Source: Vampirovibrionales bacterium
Lineage (GTDB): Bacteria > Cyanobacteriota > Vampirovibrionia > Vampirovibrionales > Vampirovibrionaceae
Reading direction: 5' to 3'
Assembly (NCBI GenBank): GCA_029262635.1
Contig: JAJCZA010000026.1
Span: 1-48,812, forward strand
DNA length: 48,812 nt
Part shown: piece by piece, positions 8,091 to 17,324 of the stretch
Layout of the letters: each line of letters begins with the position of its first letter
Numbering within the stretch: position 1 is the first letter of the stretch
Notes under the pieces: generated by a model
Told to the model about the DNA's origin: nothing
What the model saw: the letters and a program-made list of their open reading frames with translations, nothing else
Databases searched by the model: none
Translations under genes and position numbers: made by a program

Positions 8091-11000
8091 TTACTGACGG
8101 ATCAGTAGTTTATAAACAGGAACATCAATCCCTTTAGCCGGATCCTGCTTGGAAACCAGTTGCCCCGTGTTGTTAATCACGTAATTAAGGCCAGCTTCCA
8201 CATCACGATATTCCGTTCCTTCGGCAATGTCTAGGTTAGACACATTGAGCTTATAATTTTGTTTGATGGGCTGGGTGGATTGGATTTCACGGTACAGCGG
8301 ACCGTCACCCACTTTGTTATTATAATCCAGCTCGGAAGGTAGACCCGTGTTAACCAGCATAACGACCTGCTGTTCGCCATTATCCCGAATCACAGGTAGT
8401 ACACCGTCCTGATCGTTCACCACCGGTTTCAGAACGAATCCGTCATTCAGAGCCGGATACGCTGTTCTTAAATCCAATAACGCCAAAATATCGTCCTTGG
8501 ATTCTCGAATGTCTTTTTTGCCCGCCAGCCAGTCATGACGAATCAGGTTACGATTCTGAAGGAACATGTTTTTGGTGTATTCGCCACCACCCTGAGCCAA
8601 CAGATCCGGCAGGTAAATGGAGGGGTTACCTGGGAGGGCAACCTGAAGCGCCACCACCCGTTTGTATTTCTCCAGAAAGGAGCCCGTCAGTTGATCAAAT
8701 AACTGGGTCTTCAGCTTGGCCAGAAATTTTTTGGAAAAAGGTTGAACTGAAGATGAAGATGAATCTGCCGCCATTATCCCCACCACATCCTGCAAGGCAA
8801 GGTTTGGAGGGAGGTAACCAAAATGCTGCCCCTTTTCCTGAATCGCCTGATTCATCGCCCGGTAAAATATGGTTTTAACCGCTGGATCTTCTGAAACACT
8901 TTCCACAGCATTGTTCAACACCGCTCGCATGGCTCGATTTTCAGAAGGTTCCGAAATCCGTTCAATTAAAACATCCCGAAGCTGTTCGGCCTGCTTCTCA
9001 GAAAGGCCAAGCGTTTTCTCACTCACCGCCTCAAAGAGTTCTTGAATAAAACGGATTTTTAATTCCCTTGGTGTGGGCTCCGTGTTCCCTAACTTTTCCT
9101 TGTTTTCGTTGGTCAGATAGTCTTGCACCTCTTCGGATAACTCGGCTCGAACTTCCTCATGTTGTACCATCGCCAATAAGTCGTTGAGAACTTTTCCGAG
9201 ATGATTAATGCCCAACTGTTGGCGTTGAGTTTCAAAACAGGCTTTTCGTTCCAGCTCATTGGCCGCAACGTTTAAATCATCCACCAGCCCATGCCAACGC
9301 AACAGATCCATGTTAAACAGTTCCGGATTCAATAACAAACGATGGGCGGTGGTTGAATAATCATGGCTCGTCGTCATGTTCTGATAATTCATGGCCGCCG
9401 ACCATGGCACTTCGGTGGTCATTTTCTGGACACTATAGTCATAAAACGCATTGGGTTGAATGGTTCGATCCCCATTCTCATCCGGGCGAGGCTCAAAATT
9501 AACCAAGCGACAAAGTGAACTGAACAGATAATCCATATTCGGCGAACTCGTAAACGTATTGTCATTGAAAAAGGCCTGATAGGCATTTTCTTTGGTCTGA
9601 TGGCCATCCCCTGAATATTTCAGGAAATCGGTTAATTCGGCAATAATCGACACCTTGGGGAAAATAGAATGAATACGCTGAGACACTTCTTTCCAGAAGT
9701 TCTTAGCGAAGGCAATCTCTTCTTTAAAGACGGGCGCACGTTGTGATTGCTCCGTATTTAAAACCCGATCCATATCCCCGATGTCCTTGGCCGCATCAAT
9801 TCGCCAGTTCAAACCAAATTCCCGCTTTTTTAAAACCGCTTCAGCAACGGCAACCGATTCGGGGTCAAGACGGCTCAATTTATTCGATAAAAATTGTCCC
9901 AGAGCATCAACATCCAGAGACTTCAATTGCTGTTTTAAAAAATTGGAAAGTAACCCGGAAGCGGCTACAGGGTCGGCGGTTCGAATATACGCCGGCACGG
10001 TCTCGCTGAAGCCCTTTTCGTAGTCATCTGGCGTTTTCTCAATACCCTTTAGTTGATAGTATTCCGGGCTATGAAGACCGGTAAACAACTGAAGGAAAAT
10101 TTCCTGCCCCAAGTATTCACTCATCAGGCCCCGAATTCGGGCATCTTGAAGCTTCGTAAACGCACCCTTTTTCTCAAACATTTTCGCCAATTGGGTTGTC
10201 AATTGAGCCGAAAGCGTATCCGAGTCTAAATACTTCTTCAGTTTGGTCGCCCAATGCGTGAGAATATTGAATTTTTTAGATAGCTTAACAACAGGGGTCA
10301 AGAGAACCCCCAGAAGCTTTTTAACACCGCCTCGCTGATGGTAAACATCTCGATGGACTTCTGAAAAGCTTAACGTGGCCTTGAATTCGGCAGGTAACTC
10401 TAAAGCCGAAAGAGGGAACTCTGCCTTCATGGTTTCCATCATACGCTCAGCAACAGAGATTTCATCAACATGTTCTTCTTCTTTTGATAACGCTTTCAGA
10501 TGATCCAGAGTGTTTTGAATGTCCGACGTTCCAAGCTTTTCAAACGCCATACGAGGCTTGGGTAGTATATGACCTTCAAGGGCCTGCACTCGGGAAGGCC
10601 AGTCTTTCCCTTTTGCCTGGCGTAACGCCACGGCCACTTCTTCTACATAGGTATTGGTAACATAACGGGACCAATACACCATAGCATCCTGAATATATTG
10701 GCGAACCTCGGGGTTTTTCATGTTCATCTTGGGCACATCAATCTGACCATCCCACTTGATGGAGGAGTTATCCATGGCCGGTTGATTCAACTGAAAATGT
10801 TTCCAGTCCAGCATGGCCTTTTTCCGGTTTATTTCCGTTTGCTCGTCCTTTGGCTGATTTTTTAACTCTTTTTCTTTTTTTAGCTTTTCCTCTTTGTCAG
10901 CCAGTTCTTTTGGGTCAATCGGGAACCGATACGGCTGAACCGAATCACTATATTTGGACTGAGTTCGGGTTTCTTCGGGTTGTGTCTCCTTCAGCCGAAT

Positions 11001-11927
11001 ATATGTCCCTTGAGCATCCTTCTCCACCCCAATATCAAAACGGGAATAATCAATATCTGTCCGGCCGGTGTCTGGATCTTCAGCCACCGGTAGCACCCCG
11101 AAGGTCATCTTGTCCTCTTTAAACAGGTTAGGCAGCGGCGAGCCATTCTCTTCTTCCGAAAAATTGAACCAGTCCCAGTAGGGTGAATTAAAACCATGCC
11201 GAAGATTACTCATCATCTGGACCCCATTCAGCCCCTGATTCACAAAAGCGCCATCGGCATACACCTTCATATCTCGCTTTAGAGCCTCCATCAAGGTATC
11301 TCGTAAGGCCTGTTTCGAAGAAAAGGTGTCATTCAGAACATAGGGATCCACCGTCCAGTATTTATGGGGAGAAATATTATCTCCGCCAATGAATGGTTTG
11401 AAAAGAATGCCCCGGAAAGCGCTTTTAGTATCAATCTTATCGAAAAGCACACGGAGTCCATCCTCATTCCCATAATAGCGATTAAAATGATCTCGCTGAG
11501 AGGTCTGATCCAAAACATGATCCTTTACCCGGTACGATTCCAGCTGTTTCTCCGACAGCAACGAATCTGAAAAAACATCAAGAATAGGTCCGCTTTTTTG
11601 GGGGGCTTCAAAGGGAAAAACCCGATTGAACTTGACGGGTTCATTTCCAGAAGTCGTTTGAATGTTCCGCTGTTCTGACCAATCCAGAACCGGCTGACCT
11701 TCCACCAAAAATCGATAGTCGGAGCCAAGGGGAACCTCTGTAGGGGCAACCCAATAATGGCCTTCCCGAACCAACGCCTCCCGACGAACGACTTGTTTTC
11801 CGCCTTGGCCTTCTAATACCTCGACTTCAGGCGAATTTACTGACGCATGACCCGGCAAAAAGAGCTTTGCCTGCCCCGAAGTTGTTGGGCGATAACCTGA
11901 AAATGTTAAAAAATGTTGTGAAACCAT
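8091..11927 (-). CDS. Giant GH13 (alpha-amylase family) protein with large insertions
   Basis: This 1278-residue protein is predicted to act on alpha-glucans. An N-terminal CBM48/pullulanase-like beta domain (about 1-85) is followed by a split GH13 barrel. Region I is YADGAFVNQG (D225), preceded by YWTVDPYV. Region II is NWRIDAAKD with nucleophile D711. Region III is IIAELTDF with acid E764. Region IV is TTSHD (H855, D856). PGNPSIYLPD at 1099-1105 and LLDLRTAYPALNDG match the end of the barrel. Regions I and II are some 480 residues apart, and region IV to PGNPS some 240; both gaps are far longer than usual and are filled by Lys/Glu/Leu-rich, probably helical sequence. No signal peptide is evident. 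The ATG has AGGAG about 14 bases upstream, a long spacing. All catalytic acids are present, so activity is plausible. Confidence 0.8.
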   Translation of the reverse strand: MVSQHFLTFSGYRPTTSGQAKLFLPGHASVNSPEVEVLEGQGGKQVVRREALVREGHYWVAPTEVPLGSDYRFLVEGQPVLDWSEQRNIQTTSGNEPVKFNRVFPFEAPQKSGPILDVFSDSLLSEKQLESYRVKDHVLDQTSQRDHFNRYYGNEDGLRVLFDKIDTKSAFRGILFKPFIGGDNISPHKYWTVDPYVLNDTFSSKQALRDTLMEALKRDMKVYADGAFVNQGLNGVQMMSNLRHGFNSPYWDWFNFSEEENGSPLPNLFKEDKMTFGVLPVAEDPDTGRTDIDYSRFDIGVEKDAQGTYIRLKETQPEETRTQSKYSDSVQPYRFPIDPKELADKEEKLKKEKELKNQPKDEQTEINRKKAMLDWKHFQLNQPAMDNSSIKWDGQIDVPKMNMKNPEVRQYIQDAMVYWSRYVTNTYVEEVAVALRQAKGKDWPSRVQALEGHILPKPRMAFEKLGTSDIQNTLDHLKALSKEEEHVDEISVAERMMETMKAEFPLSALELPAEFKATLSFSEVHRDVYHQRGGVKKLLGVLLTPVVKLSKKFNILTHWATKLKKYLDSDTLSAQLTTQLAKMFEKKGAFTKLQDARIRGLMSEYLGQEIFLQLFTGLHSPEYYQLKGIEKTPDDYEKGFSETVPAYIRTADPVAASGLLSNFLKQQLKSLDVDALGQFLSNKLSRLDPESVAVAEAVLKKREFGLNWRIDAAKDIGDMDRVLNTEQSQRAPVFKEEIAFAKNFWKEVSQRIHSIFPKVSIIAELTDFLKYSGDGHQTKENAYQAFFNDNTFTSSPNMDYLFSSLCRLVNFEPRPDENGDRTIQPNAFYDYSVQKMTTEVPWSAAMNYQNMTTSHDYSTTAHRLLLNPELFNMDLLRWHGLVDDLNVAANELERKACFETQRQQLGINHLGKVLNDLLAMVQHEEVRAELSEEVQDYLTNENKEKLGNTEPTPRELKIRFIQELFEAVSEKTLGLSEKQAEQLRDVLIERISEPSENRAMRAVLNNAVESVSEDPAVKTIFYRAMNQAIQEKGQHFGYLPPNLALQDVVGIMAADSSSSSVQPFSKKFLAKLKTQLFDQLTGSFLEKYKRVVALQVALPGNPSIYLPDLLAQGGGEYTKNMFLQNRNLIRHDWLAGKKDIRESKDDILALLDLRTAYPALNDGFVLKPVVNDQDGVLPVIRDNGEQQVVMLVNTGLPSELDYNNKVGDGPLYREIQSTQPIKQNYKLNVSNLDIAEGTEYRDVEAGLNYVINNTGQLVSKQDPAKGIDVPVYKLLIRQ

Positions 11928-12080
11928 GGGGCTTAACCCATCTCCTAAAAGTAAAGAGCAAACAACCGATACTTCAACAAATCTCCTGAAGCGGACAAGT
12001 TGCTTAGCCCTTCTTTGGCAATTTTAAGTATCCCATCGTGTTTTGTGTTTATAGTACAACAGTCATAACCTTTAGCTCAT

Positions 12081-12109
12081 TTACATTTTATTGAGACCCT
12101 ACTATCTGC
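12081..12109 (+). promoter_or_regulatory. Candidate promoter of the membrane/GH13 operon
   Basis: TTTACA (12081-12086) and TATCTG (12104-12109) are separated by exactly 17 bases, 20 bases before the first ATG of the plus-strand operon. The -10 element matches only 4 of 6 consensus bases. The 201-base gap between the divergent GH13 genes must hold the promoters for both directions. I could not pick a convincing minus-strand one. Confidence 0.35.
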
Positions 12110-12128
12110 TTGGGGTATATCAAAACGG

Positions 12129-13226
12129 ATGTCATTTATGCCTCCTGTCAATCCCACAATGCGGACTCTATCGTTCGGACAGTCTAAATCACCGGCAAAT
12201 TCACCTTATCCGGTATTTAAGCGTGCCTCTCTAAGCGATAAGACGATTTATTTCCCTGATCAAACCTTTCAGGACGAGCATGTTCTTGAACTCAATGCCT
12301 TAGAAAAAGCCAATTTACATCTAACAAATACATTTATTGAAACCCCTCGCTCTGTTGCCAAAGGGCTTCGAGGAGATCCGGACTTTGGCTTCGGCGATTT
12401 TCTACGTATTGGTAAAATCCCCTACTACTTGGGCGGCGCGTTTCTAACCCTGTTATTCGTGGCGGGTGGCAGTAAGGTGACCGCCCTGCGGCAGGGGGTT
12501 GGCGTTCTTCTTTACTACTTAGGCGTGATTGCAGGAAACCGTATTGTTGACGAGGTGGTTCAGGCCAAATACGGTGTAAACTTAAACCTGAAGTACAAAA
12601 AACATACAGGTAAAACTGAAAACGTTTTCACCAGCCCAGTGTTCAGCCGTTATGACCTCATTCCTAAAAAAACGATTGAAACCATGCGGAAAAAGATGGG
12701 TATTCCGGCCTTTATCGCAGATCCTGAAGGCGAAGTTCGCCAAGTGATTCAAGATCTGATTCCAGCCGCCCGCACAGCAAAAATTCTATTTTCAACAACT
12801 CTGGCCGCTTTTGGAGCTGGCTATCTGGCAAGAACAGACGCATGGACCAGACTGTTTGGCGGATTTAAACCTCTGAAGGGCATCCTGTTTGACTCGCAAG
12901 CAGGCTCTCTTGGAACTCGAATGACCAATGGAATAACCCTTCTCAGCCAAACATTCAAGGATGTTTTTAATGAAAAGTTCCGGGGAAGAGGATCATTTGC
13001 CCAAACCCCTGCCTGGTTCCGGCGTAGTGCTATTGCATTGCCCATCGCGGCCGGAGCTTATTCTCTATGGCAAATTTTCAGGATCGCCCCCTCTAAGGAC
13101 TACGCGCGTCCAGGAACGACCCTATCCGATCGGCTACAGAACTCCAACAACACTTCGGTTTTCCGACAATTCATGATAGCTCAAAATCCTCGGTTTCCGT
13201 CTGACCATCGGGGAGGACCTGCCTGA
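12129..13226 (+). CDS. Multi-pass membrane protein, paralogue of the next gene's N-terminus
   Basis: This 365-residue protein belongs to no family I recognise. Hydrophobic segments are at about 97-113, 121-137, 216-232 and 299-316, with a soluble N-terminal tail of about 90 residues. The stretch 118-235 resembles residues 84-200 of the following protein. Both have a hydrophobic segment, then IVxxxVQxKxGxxxN, a polar stretch with an aromatic cluster, a Lys-Lys-x-x-Ile-Pro element, and a further hydrophobic segment. The stop codon is one base before the ATG of the next gene, so the two are translationally coupled. It probably forms a membrane complex with its fused paralogue. An alternative ATG lies three codons in, behind CGGATG. 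Confidence 0.7.
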   Translation: MSFMPPVNPTMRTLSFGQSKSPANSPYPVFKRASLSDKTIYFPDQTFQDEHVLELNALEKANLHLTNTFIETPRSVAKGLRGDPDFGFGDFLRIGKIPYYLGGAFLTLLFVAGGSKVTALRQGVGVLLYYLGVIAGNRIVDEVVQAKYGVNLNLKYKKHTGKTENVFTSPVFSRYDLIPKKTIETMRKKMGIPAFIADPEGEVRQVIQDLIPAARTAKILFSTTLAAFGAGYLARTDAWTRLFGGFKPLKGILFDSQAGSLGTRMTNGITLLSQTFKDVFNEKFRGRGSFAQTPAWFRRSAIALPIAAGAYSLWQIFRIAPSKDYARPGTTLSDRLQNSNNTSVFRQFMIAQNPRFPSDHRGGPA

Positions 13227-13227
13227 T

Positions 13228-16188
13228 ATGGAAGGTTTCATCCACCCACCTATCGAAAATCACCTTCTGCCCTTGGCTCGGCCCGCTTCTCGCCAAGGTT
13301 TCAGAGAAATATTCCTTCAGGAGCCCGCCCAAACTCTTGATACGCTTGTTAAATCGCACCAGCCCGGCCGCCGCGTTTCTGATCAGCAACTGGGCGACTT
13401 TGATGATCGGATTAAGCTGGTGGGTGGGGCCGCATTAGCAACATTGGCCACTTTAGGTCTAACCCGACGCATTTTGGGCGTTGGAGAAACCCTCGGTTTC
13501 CTGGGATTTTTCGGCGCCATGGCCCTCACTCCAAAAATTGTCCATGCCATGGTTCAGATGAAAACCGGACTGGATATGAACCAAGAGTTTTTCAGTTCCC
13601 AAAGCGAGCGCCGATGGATGTATCAAGACCCAAAATACCTGCCGCTTCATTTACTCTCGGATTCAGACCTCCAACGGATTGGAAAGAAATTAAACATTCC
13701 TGAAGAAACACCGGATCACCGTCGAGTCATCGAGGATCGTATTCATCAAATCGCCAGCCAGTCGCTTACGTGGTGGATGCTGATCGCAGGGCCTGCCACC
13801 CCGGTTATTGGCAGTCTGTTTTCCCATGTTCTCGAAAACCCGGTAAGAGCGGGGATCAGCAAAACCATACAGCTCTACAACCAGGCCGGACTTAAACTGT
13901 TTTCTCATCGGCCCGACTTGAAAAATAAGCATTTGGACAGTGCGTTAAATCAGAGGATTGGTCAGAGCGCGGAGTCCGGTCTATCACGTTGGTGGGAACA
14001 GTTTGCAGACGGTGTGGTTAAACACAGCGGTTTATCCCAATCCACACCGCCTAAAATTTTCCTGAACAAAACACCCGAAGATCGGCTGGACACTCTGGCC
14101 AAACACTTTCATCATAAAAACTACAACCCAAAGGCTTTCAGTCAATACATTCAGACCCAACAAGACCGCCTGACCCAAATAGAAAAGGGCGCACTAAACT
14201 TACTCCAAGGCCAAAAATCAAGCTCAACAATACAAATTCAGAAAGTTAAGGACCGAATCGCCAATGCCCGGGCCACGCTAGCTCATTACAACACATTACT
14301 CCAGCAAACCGGAAAAGGAGATAAACCCGATATTCGTCGACTAAAAAGCCTGATGAATAATTCACGAATCGCTGAAATTGAGCGACTGATTCAACAGGGG
14401 CACAGCCAGGAAGCGAAAAGACTCAGTGGTGGCTCTGAGATTTTTGAGCGGGTTAAAACCTTTATCCGGGAAGGACGGTTTGAAAAAGCGGTGGAAGCTT
14501 TGGGCGATTCCATTGGCAATCATCTGGATCGTTCTACTCGGAACTTTATGCGTCGAAAGCTCTGGCGACAACGTATCTTGCTAGGGCTGGGCGGCGGACT
14601 CACTTTACTTAGCCTTATTTATACCCAGTTGTTTATGGCCCGTGGGCAAAAGTCGGGTAACGAAAAAACCCTCACCAGTCATGAGTTAAAAAACCGTTAT
14701 GCCTCATCGGCTTACCTCCAGAGCGAGAAGGAGCTAGAGACCCTTAAACTTCTCCAGCAACAGCTCGGACCTCTTCCGCCGACCAACTGGACTAACCCGC
14801 TGAAACACCAGTTCCAAAAGAACCAGGCCATTATATACGCACTGAATTTAAGAACCTTTGGTGCCCATGACACTAATGGCGACGGGATTATTTCACCCTC
14901 TCATTCTGAAAACGGGACCTTTCTATCAGCGATCAAGCGCCTCGACAATCTAAAAGATTTGGGTGTCAATACGATTCATCTACTGCCTATCAACTCAACC
15001 GGTATTATCAAGCGCAAAGGAAAAGTAGGTAGTTTATATGCCCCATCTAGCTTACTAACACTTGGAGTCGAATATGATACGCCCGGAAATCGTTTGAACG
15101 TCATTGAAGAAGCTCGACTTTTTATCCGGGAAGCTCACAAGCGGGGCATTAGCGTTATGGTTGATGTGCCCAGCGCCGCGTCATTGGATCTTGCGCTTCG
15201 TCGACCCGATCTCATCGCTACTGACGCCTCGGGCCACACCCTGACACCGACCACTTGGTCAGACATCGTCATGTTTGAAAATAACCAAGCACTGACCGAT
15301 TATTATCAGGGATTCTTCGATTTAATGGCTAACCAACTTGGGGTCGATGGATTCCGAGTTGATGTGGCTCGCGCCCGTCCACCCCAATTCTGGAAATACT
15401 TTACCGATCAGTACCCCAAACATGCTTGGCTCGCCGAATCTTATACATACGAAGACGCCTCGCCTCTGGAAAATATACCGCGAGACAACCCTCTAGAACT
15501 TTTAAGTGCCGGATTTGACTCGATTTATGGCCAGTTACATACTTTTCACCAAATGCGTACTGCCAACGAGTACCAACAATACCTGGCTGACGTTAACCGA
15601 ATGATTAAGATGGCTTCAGGGTACGGAAAATCTATGATTGGCTCTTTTCTGACCCATGATGATGAGGAAACCGTTATGGATCATGGGGGTGTTGTCAACA
15701 GCAATCTGGTCTCCGGCCTGATGGCAACCCAACCCTTCACCAATCCCTATATTCTGGACGGTTACACCACTGGCTTCTCTCACCGGCTTGATATTTTTAA
15801 CCATAAGCAGGCACCCAAAGGACTTTACCCAGAAATCGGCACCTTTCTCCAAACCATGCTCGATCTGCGTAAGCAATATCCGGATGCCTTTGCCACCGGA
15901 AACTACACGCCGGTTCCGGTACTGCATGACCGGCGAAATCAAATCATCGCATTTACCCGACAGTCTAATCATCGCACCTTTCTCGTGATCGCCAACAAGG
16001 ATGTTAATGCCCGAAGCCGGGGGGCGGTTCATATGCCTGCTCTTCCTGACGCCAGACTCTCAAAAAACTTGGCCCCGGAATATGGTCAGCCGAGTATAAT
16101 TTCACCCCATATCGATCCAACGACCCAGATGTTGAACGTTGATTTAGGGCCGGGACGCTTCCATGTATTTGAAGTCACAGCGGTTTAA
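13228..16188 (+). CDS. Membrane-anchored GH13 (alpha-amylase family) protein
   Basis: This 986-residue two-part protein starts with a membrane module like the preceding gene product (hydrophobic segments about 65-100 and 180-200). A helical stretch rich in Lys, Gln and Arg (about 280-440) and a transmembrane segment at about 449-468 follow. A complete GH13 domain occupies 530-986. Its motifs are DTNGDGIISP (548-557, the amylase calcium/DxNGDG loop), LKDLGVNTIHLLPI, region I VDVPSAASL (D646), region II GFRVDVAR with nucleophile D712, region III WLAESY with acid E737, and region IV FLTHDDEE (H810, D811). Region I lacks the usual Asn-His pair. With a single helix just ahead of it, the catalytic domain would sit on one side of the membrane; which side cannot be told. 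GGGGAGG lies 11 bases before the ATG. The product is probably an alpha-glucan hydrolase or transglycosylase. Confidence 0.85.
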   Translation: MEGFIHPPIENHLLPLARPASRQGFREIFLQEPAQTLDTLVKSHQPGRRVSDQQLGDFDDRIKLVGGAALATLATLGLTRRILGVGETLGFLGFFGAMALTPKIVHAMVQMKTGLDMNQEFFSSQSERRWMYQDPKYLPLHLLSDSDLQRIGKKLNIPEETPDHRRVIEDRIHQIASQSLTWWMLIAGPATPVIGSLFSHVLENPVRAGISKTIQLYNQAGLKLFSHRPDLKNKHLDSALNQRIGQSAESGLSRWWEQFADGVVKHSGLSQSTPPKIFLNKTPEDRLDTLAKHFHHKNYNPKAFSQYIQTQQDRLTQIEKGALNLLQGQKSSSTIQIQKVKDRIANARATLAHYNTLLQQTGKGDKPDIRRLKSLMNNSRIAEIERLIQQGHSQEAKRLSGGSEIFERVKTFIREGRFEKAVEALGDSIGNHLDRSTRNFMRRKLWRQRILLGLGGGLTLLSLIYTQLFMARGQKSGNEKTLTSHELKNRYASSAYLQSEKELETLKLLQQQLGPLPPTNWTNPLKHQFQKNQAIIYALNLRTFGAHDTNGDGIISPSHSENGTFLSAIKRLDNLKDLGVNTIHLLPINSTGIIKRKGKVGSLYAPSSLLTLGVEYDTPGNRLNVIEEARLFIREAHKRGISVMVDVPSAASLDLALRRPDLIATDASGHTLTPTTWSDIVMFENNQALTDYYQGFFDLMANQLGVDGFRVDVARARPPQFWKYFTDQYPKHAWLAESYTYEDASPLENIPRDNPLELLSAGFDSIYGQLHTFHQMRTANEYQQYLADVNRMIKMASGYGKSMIGSFLTHDDEETVMDHGGVVNSNLVSGLMATQPFTNPYILDGYTTGFSHRLDIFNHKQAPKGLYPEIGTFLQTMLDLRKQYPDAFATGNYTPVPVLHDRRNQIIAFTRQSNHRTFLVIANKDVNARSRGAVHMPALPDARLSKNLAPEYGQPSIISPHIDPTTQMLNVDLGPGRFHVFEVTAV

Positions 16189-16220
16189 GCTAACCTATTA
16201 AAAAAGGAAGGAAACACCCA

Positions 16221-17144
16221 ATGCAAGCTCATCCCATAATTAGTGGAGGACAAGGCCCGTATAAGACAACTGAACCTTCGGTTAAGGCTTTTTACCACGG
16301 TAGAAACTGCGCGAAAAATATGCACCAAGCGACCAAGCAAGCCTTTCTAGCGTTAGAGAAAAACAAAAATAACCCCTTCATACAAATATTAAATACCTCA
16401 CAAAAATATGCGCAAAAAAACGCAACGATTACTCAGCGCGTCGAGGCCGCTCTCGGGTTTGGTGTCGAAGTGGTTAACCACTTCGACTTAAATGGGGATC
16501 GTCGTTTAGACTTAACCGAATGGCGACAGCGAAAACAATCGGTAACCCCATCTCAAGAAGCTCAGAAAAAACAACATTTTCTAGTATTGGAAAATGTAAA
16601 CGCTCTCACCCTCCGTATTTTAGAAAAAGTAAAAAAAGCAACAAACCCCAGTATTTTAGCTTCTCAAGGGGTTCATATTGATGCGGCTATTCAGGAACAA
16701 AAAAATCGTTCTCAGGAAATAACAGCCCACCCGCCAGATTATTTAGCCGAAGACCCACAAATTGTTGAGCGTAATTTTAAGCAACTTCAAAATGAGAACG
16801 GCTATATTACGGCCAAAGAACTGGCCGCCGAACAACTCATTTCGGATGCCCCTGGGACGTTTTTTGCAACAACCCCTCCCTTTCAGCAACCCCTCTTCTC
16901 ACCTGAAACCTCTCATACATTAAACTGGTTCTTTTTCCTGCTCGCCTCCGCTGGAGACGAAGCCTCCAAATTTGATGGGATTATTACACCCTTTGAAGCA
17001 ACCATAACCAATAGTATCAAACAGCAAGCGTTATTTGACGGTCGTGATTTATTTAAAGAAATGATTCAAGAGGCGAAGAAAAAATACAACATGGATCAAA
17101 TGGCCTTAACCTTCATGAGCGACCCCAGCCAGCCTCTTCATTAA
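16221..17144 (+). CDS. EF-hand protein, third gene of the GH13 operon
   Basis: This 307-residue protein has no overall match that I recognise. Residues 89-100 form a textbook EF-hand loop, DLNGDRRLDLTE (D1, N3, D5, D9, E12), so calcium binding is likely. FDGIITPFEA (about 264-273) resembles a second, degenerate loop. There is no signal peptide or clear transmembrane helix. Very good AGGAAGGA precedes the ATG. The gene starts 32 bases after the membrane-anchored GH13 gene, so it belongs to the same operon. Since GH13 enzymes often bind calcium and that protein has its own DxNGDG loop, a calcium-dependent partner role is a reasonable guess, not shown. Confidence 0.75.
   Translation: MQAHPIISGGQGPYKTTEPSVKAFYHGRNCAKNMHQATKQAFLALEKNKNNPFIQILNTSQKYAQKNATITQRVEAALGFGVEVVNHFDLNGDRRLDLTEWRQRKQSVTPSQEAQKKQHFLVLENVNALTLRILEKVKKATNPSILASQGVHIDAAIQEQKNRSQEITAHPPDYLAEDPQIVERNFKQLQNENGYITAKELAAEQLISDAPGTFFATTPPFQQPLFSPETSHTLNWFFFLLASAGDEASKFDGIITPFEATITNSIKQQALFDGRDLFKEMIQEAKKKYNMDQMALTFMSDPSQPLH
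16464..16487. repeat. 24-bp perfect palindrome inside the EF-hand gene
   Basis: Bases 16464-16487 equal their own reverse complement, centred on GTTAAC (16473-16478), with half-site GTCGAAGTGGTT. It codes for the residues immediately before the EF-hand loop (VEVVNHFD). It may be a chance effect of the codons or a dyad protein-binding site. No comparable site was seen nearby. Confidence 0.6.
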
Positions 17145-17253
17145 ACTTCATAATTACAGTATTTTAAAATTGACTTTGTCATAATAAATATCAACATATC
17201 CCCTTTAATCTGATTCAGCGAGGTCAGAAAGGGTTCGCCAAAACGCAACGGCT

Positions 17254-17278
17254 CTGGTTTTAGTCAAAACCAAACCAG
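17254..17278 (+). promoter_or_regulatory. Overlapping alternative hairpins in the pyrB leader
   Basis: CTGGTTT (17254-17260) can pair with AAACCAG (17272-17278). Alternatively GGTTTT (17256-17261) can pair with AAAACC (17266-17271). The two stems share bases and exclude each other, as in switching leaders. The 216-base gap before pyrB holds no gene. I found no convincing PyrR-type binding loop. Confidence 0.35.
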
Positions 17279-17324
17279 TTTACGCTTTAGGCAATTCACC
17301 TGTATTACCCACAGGCCCCTTATC

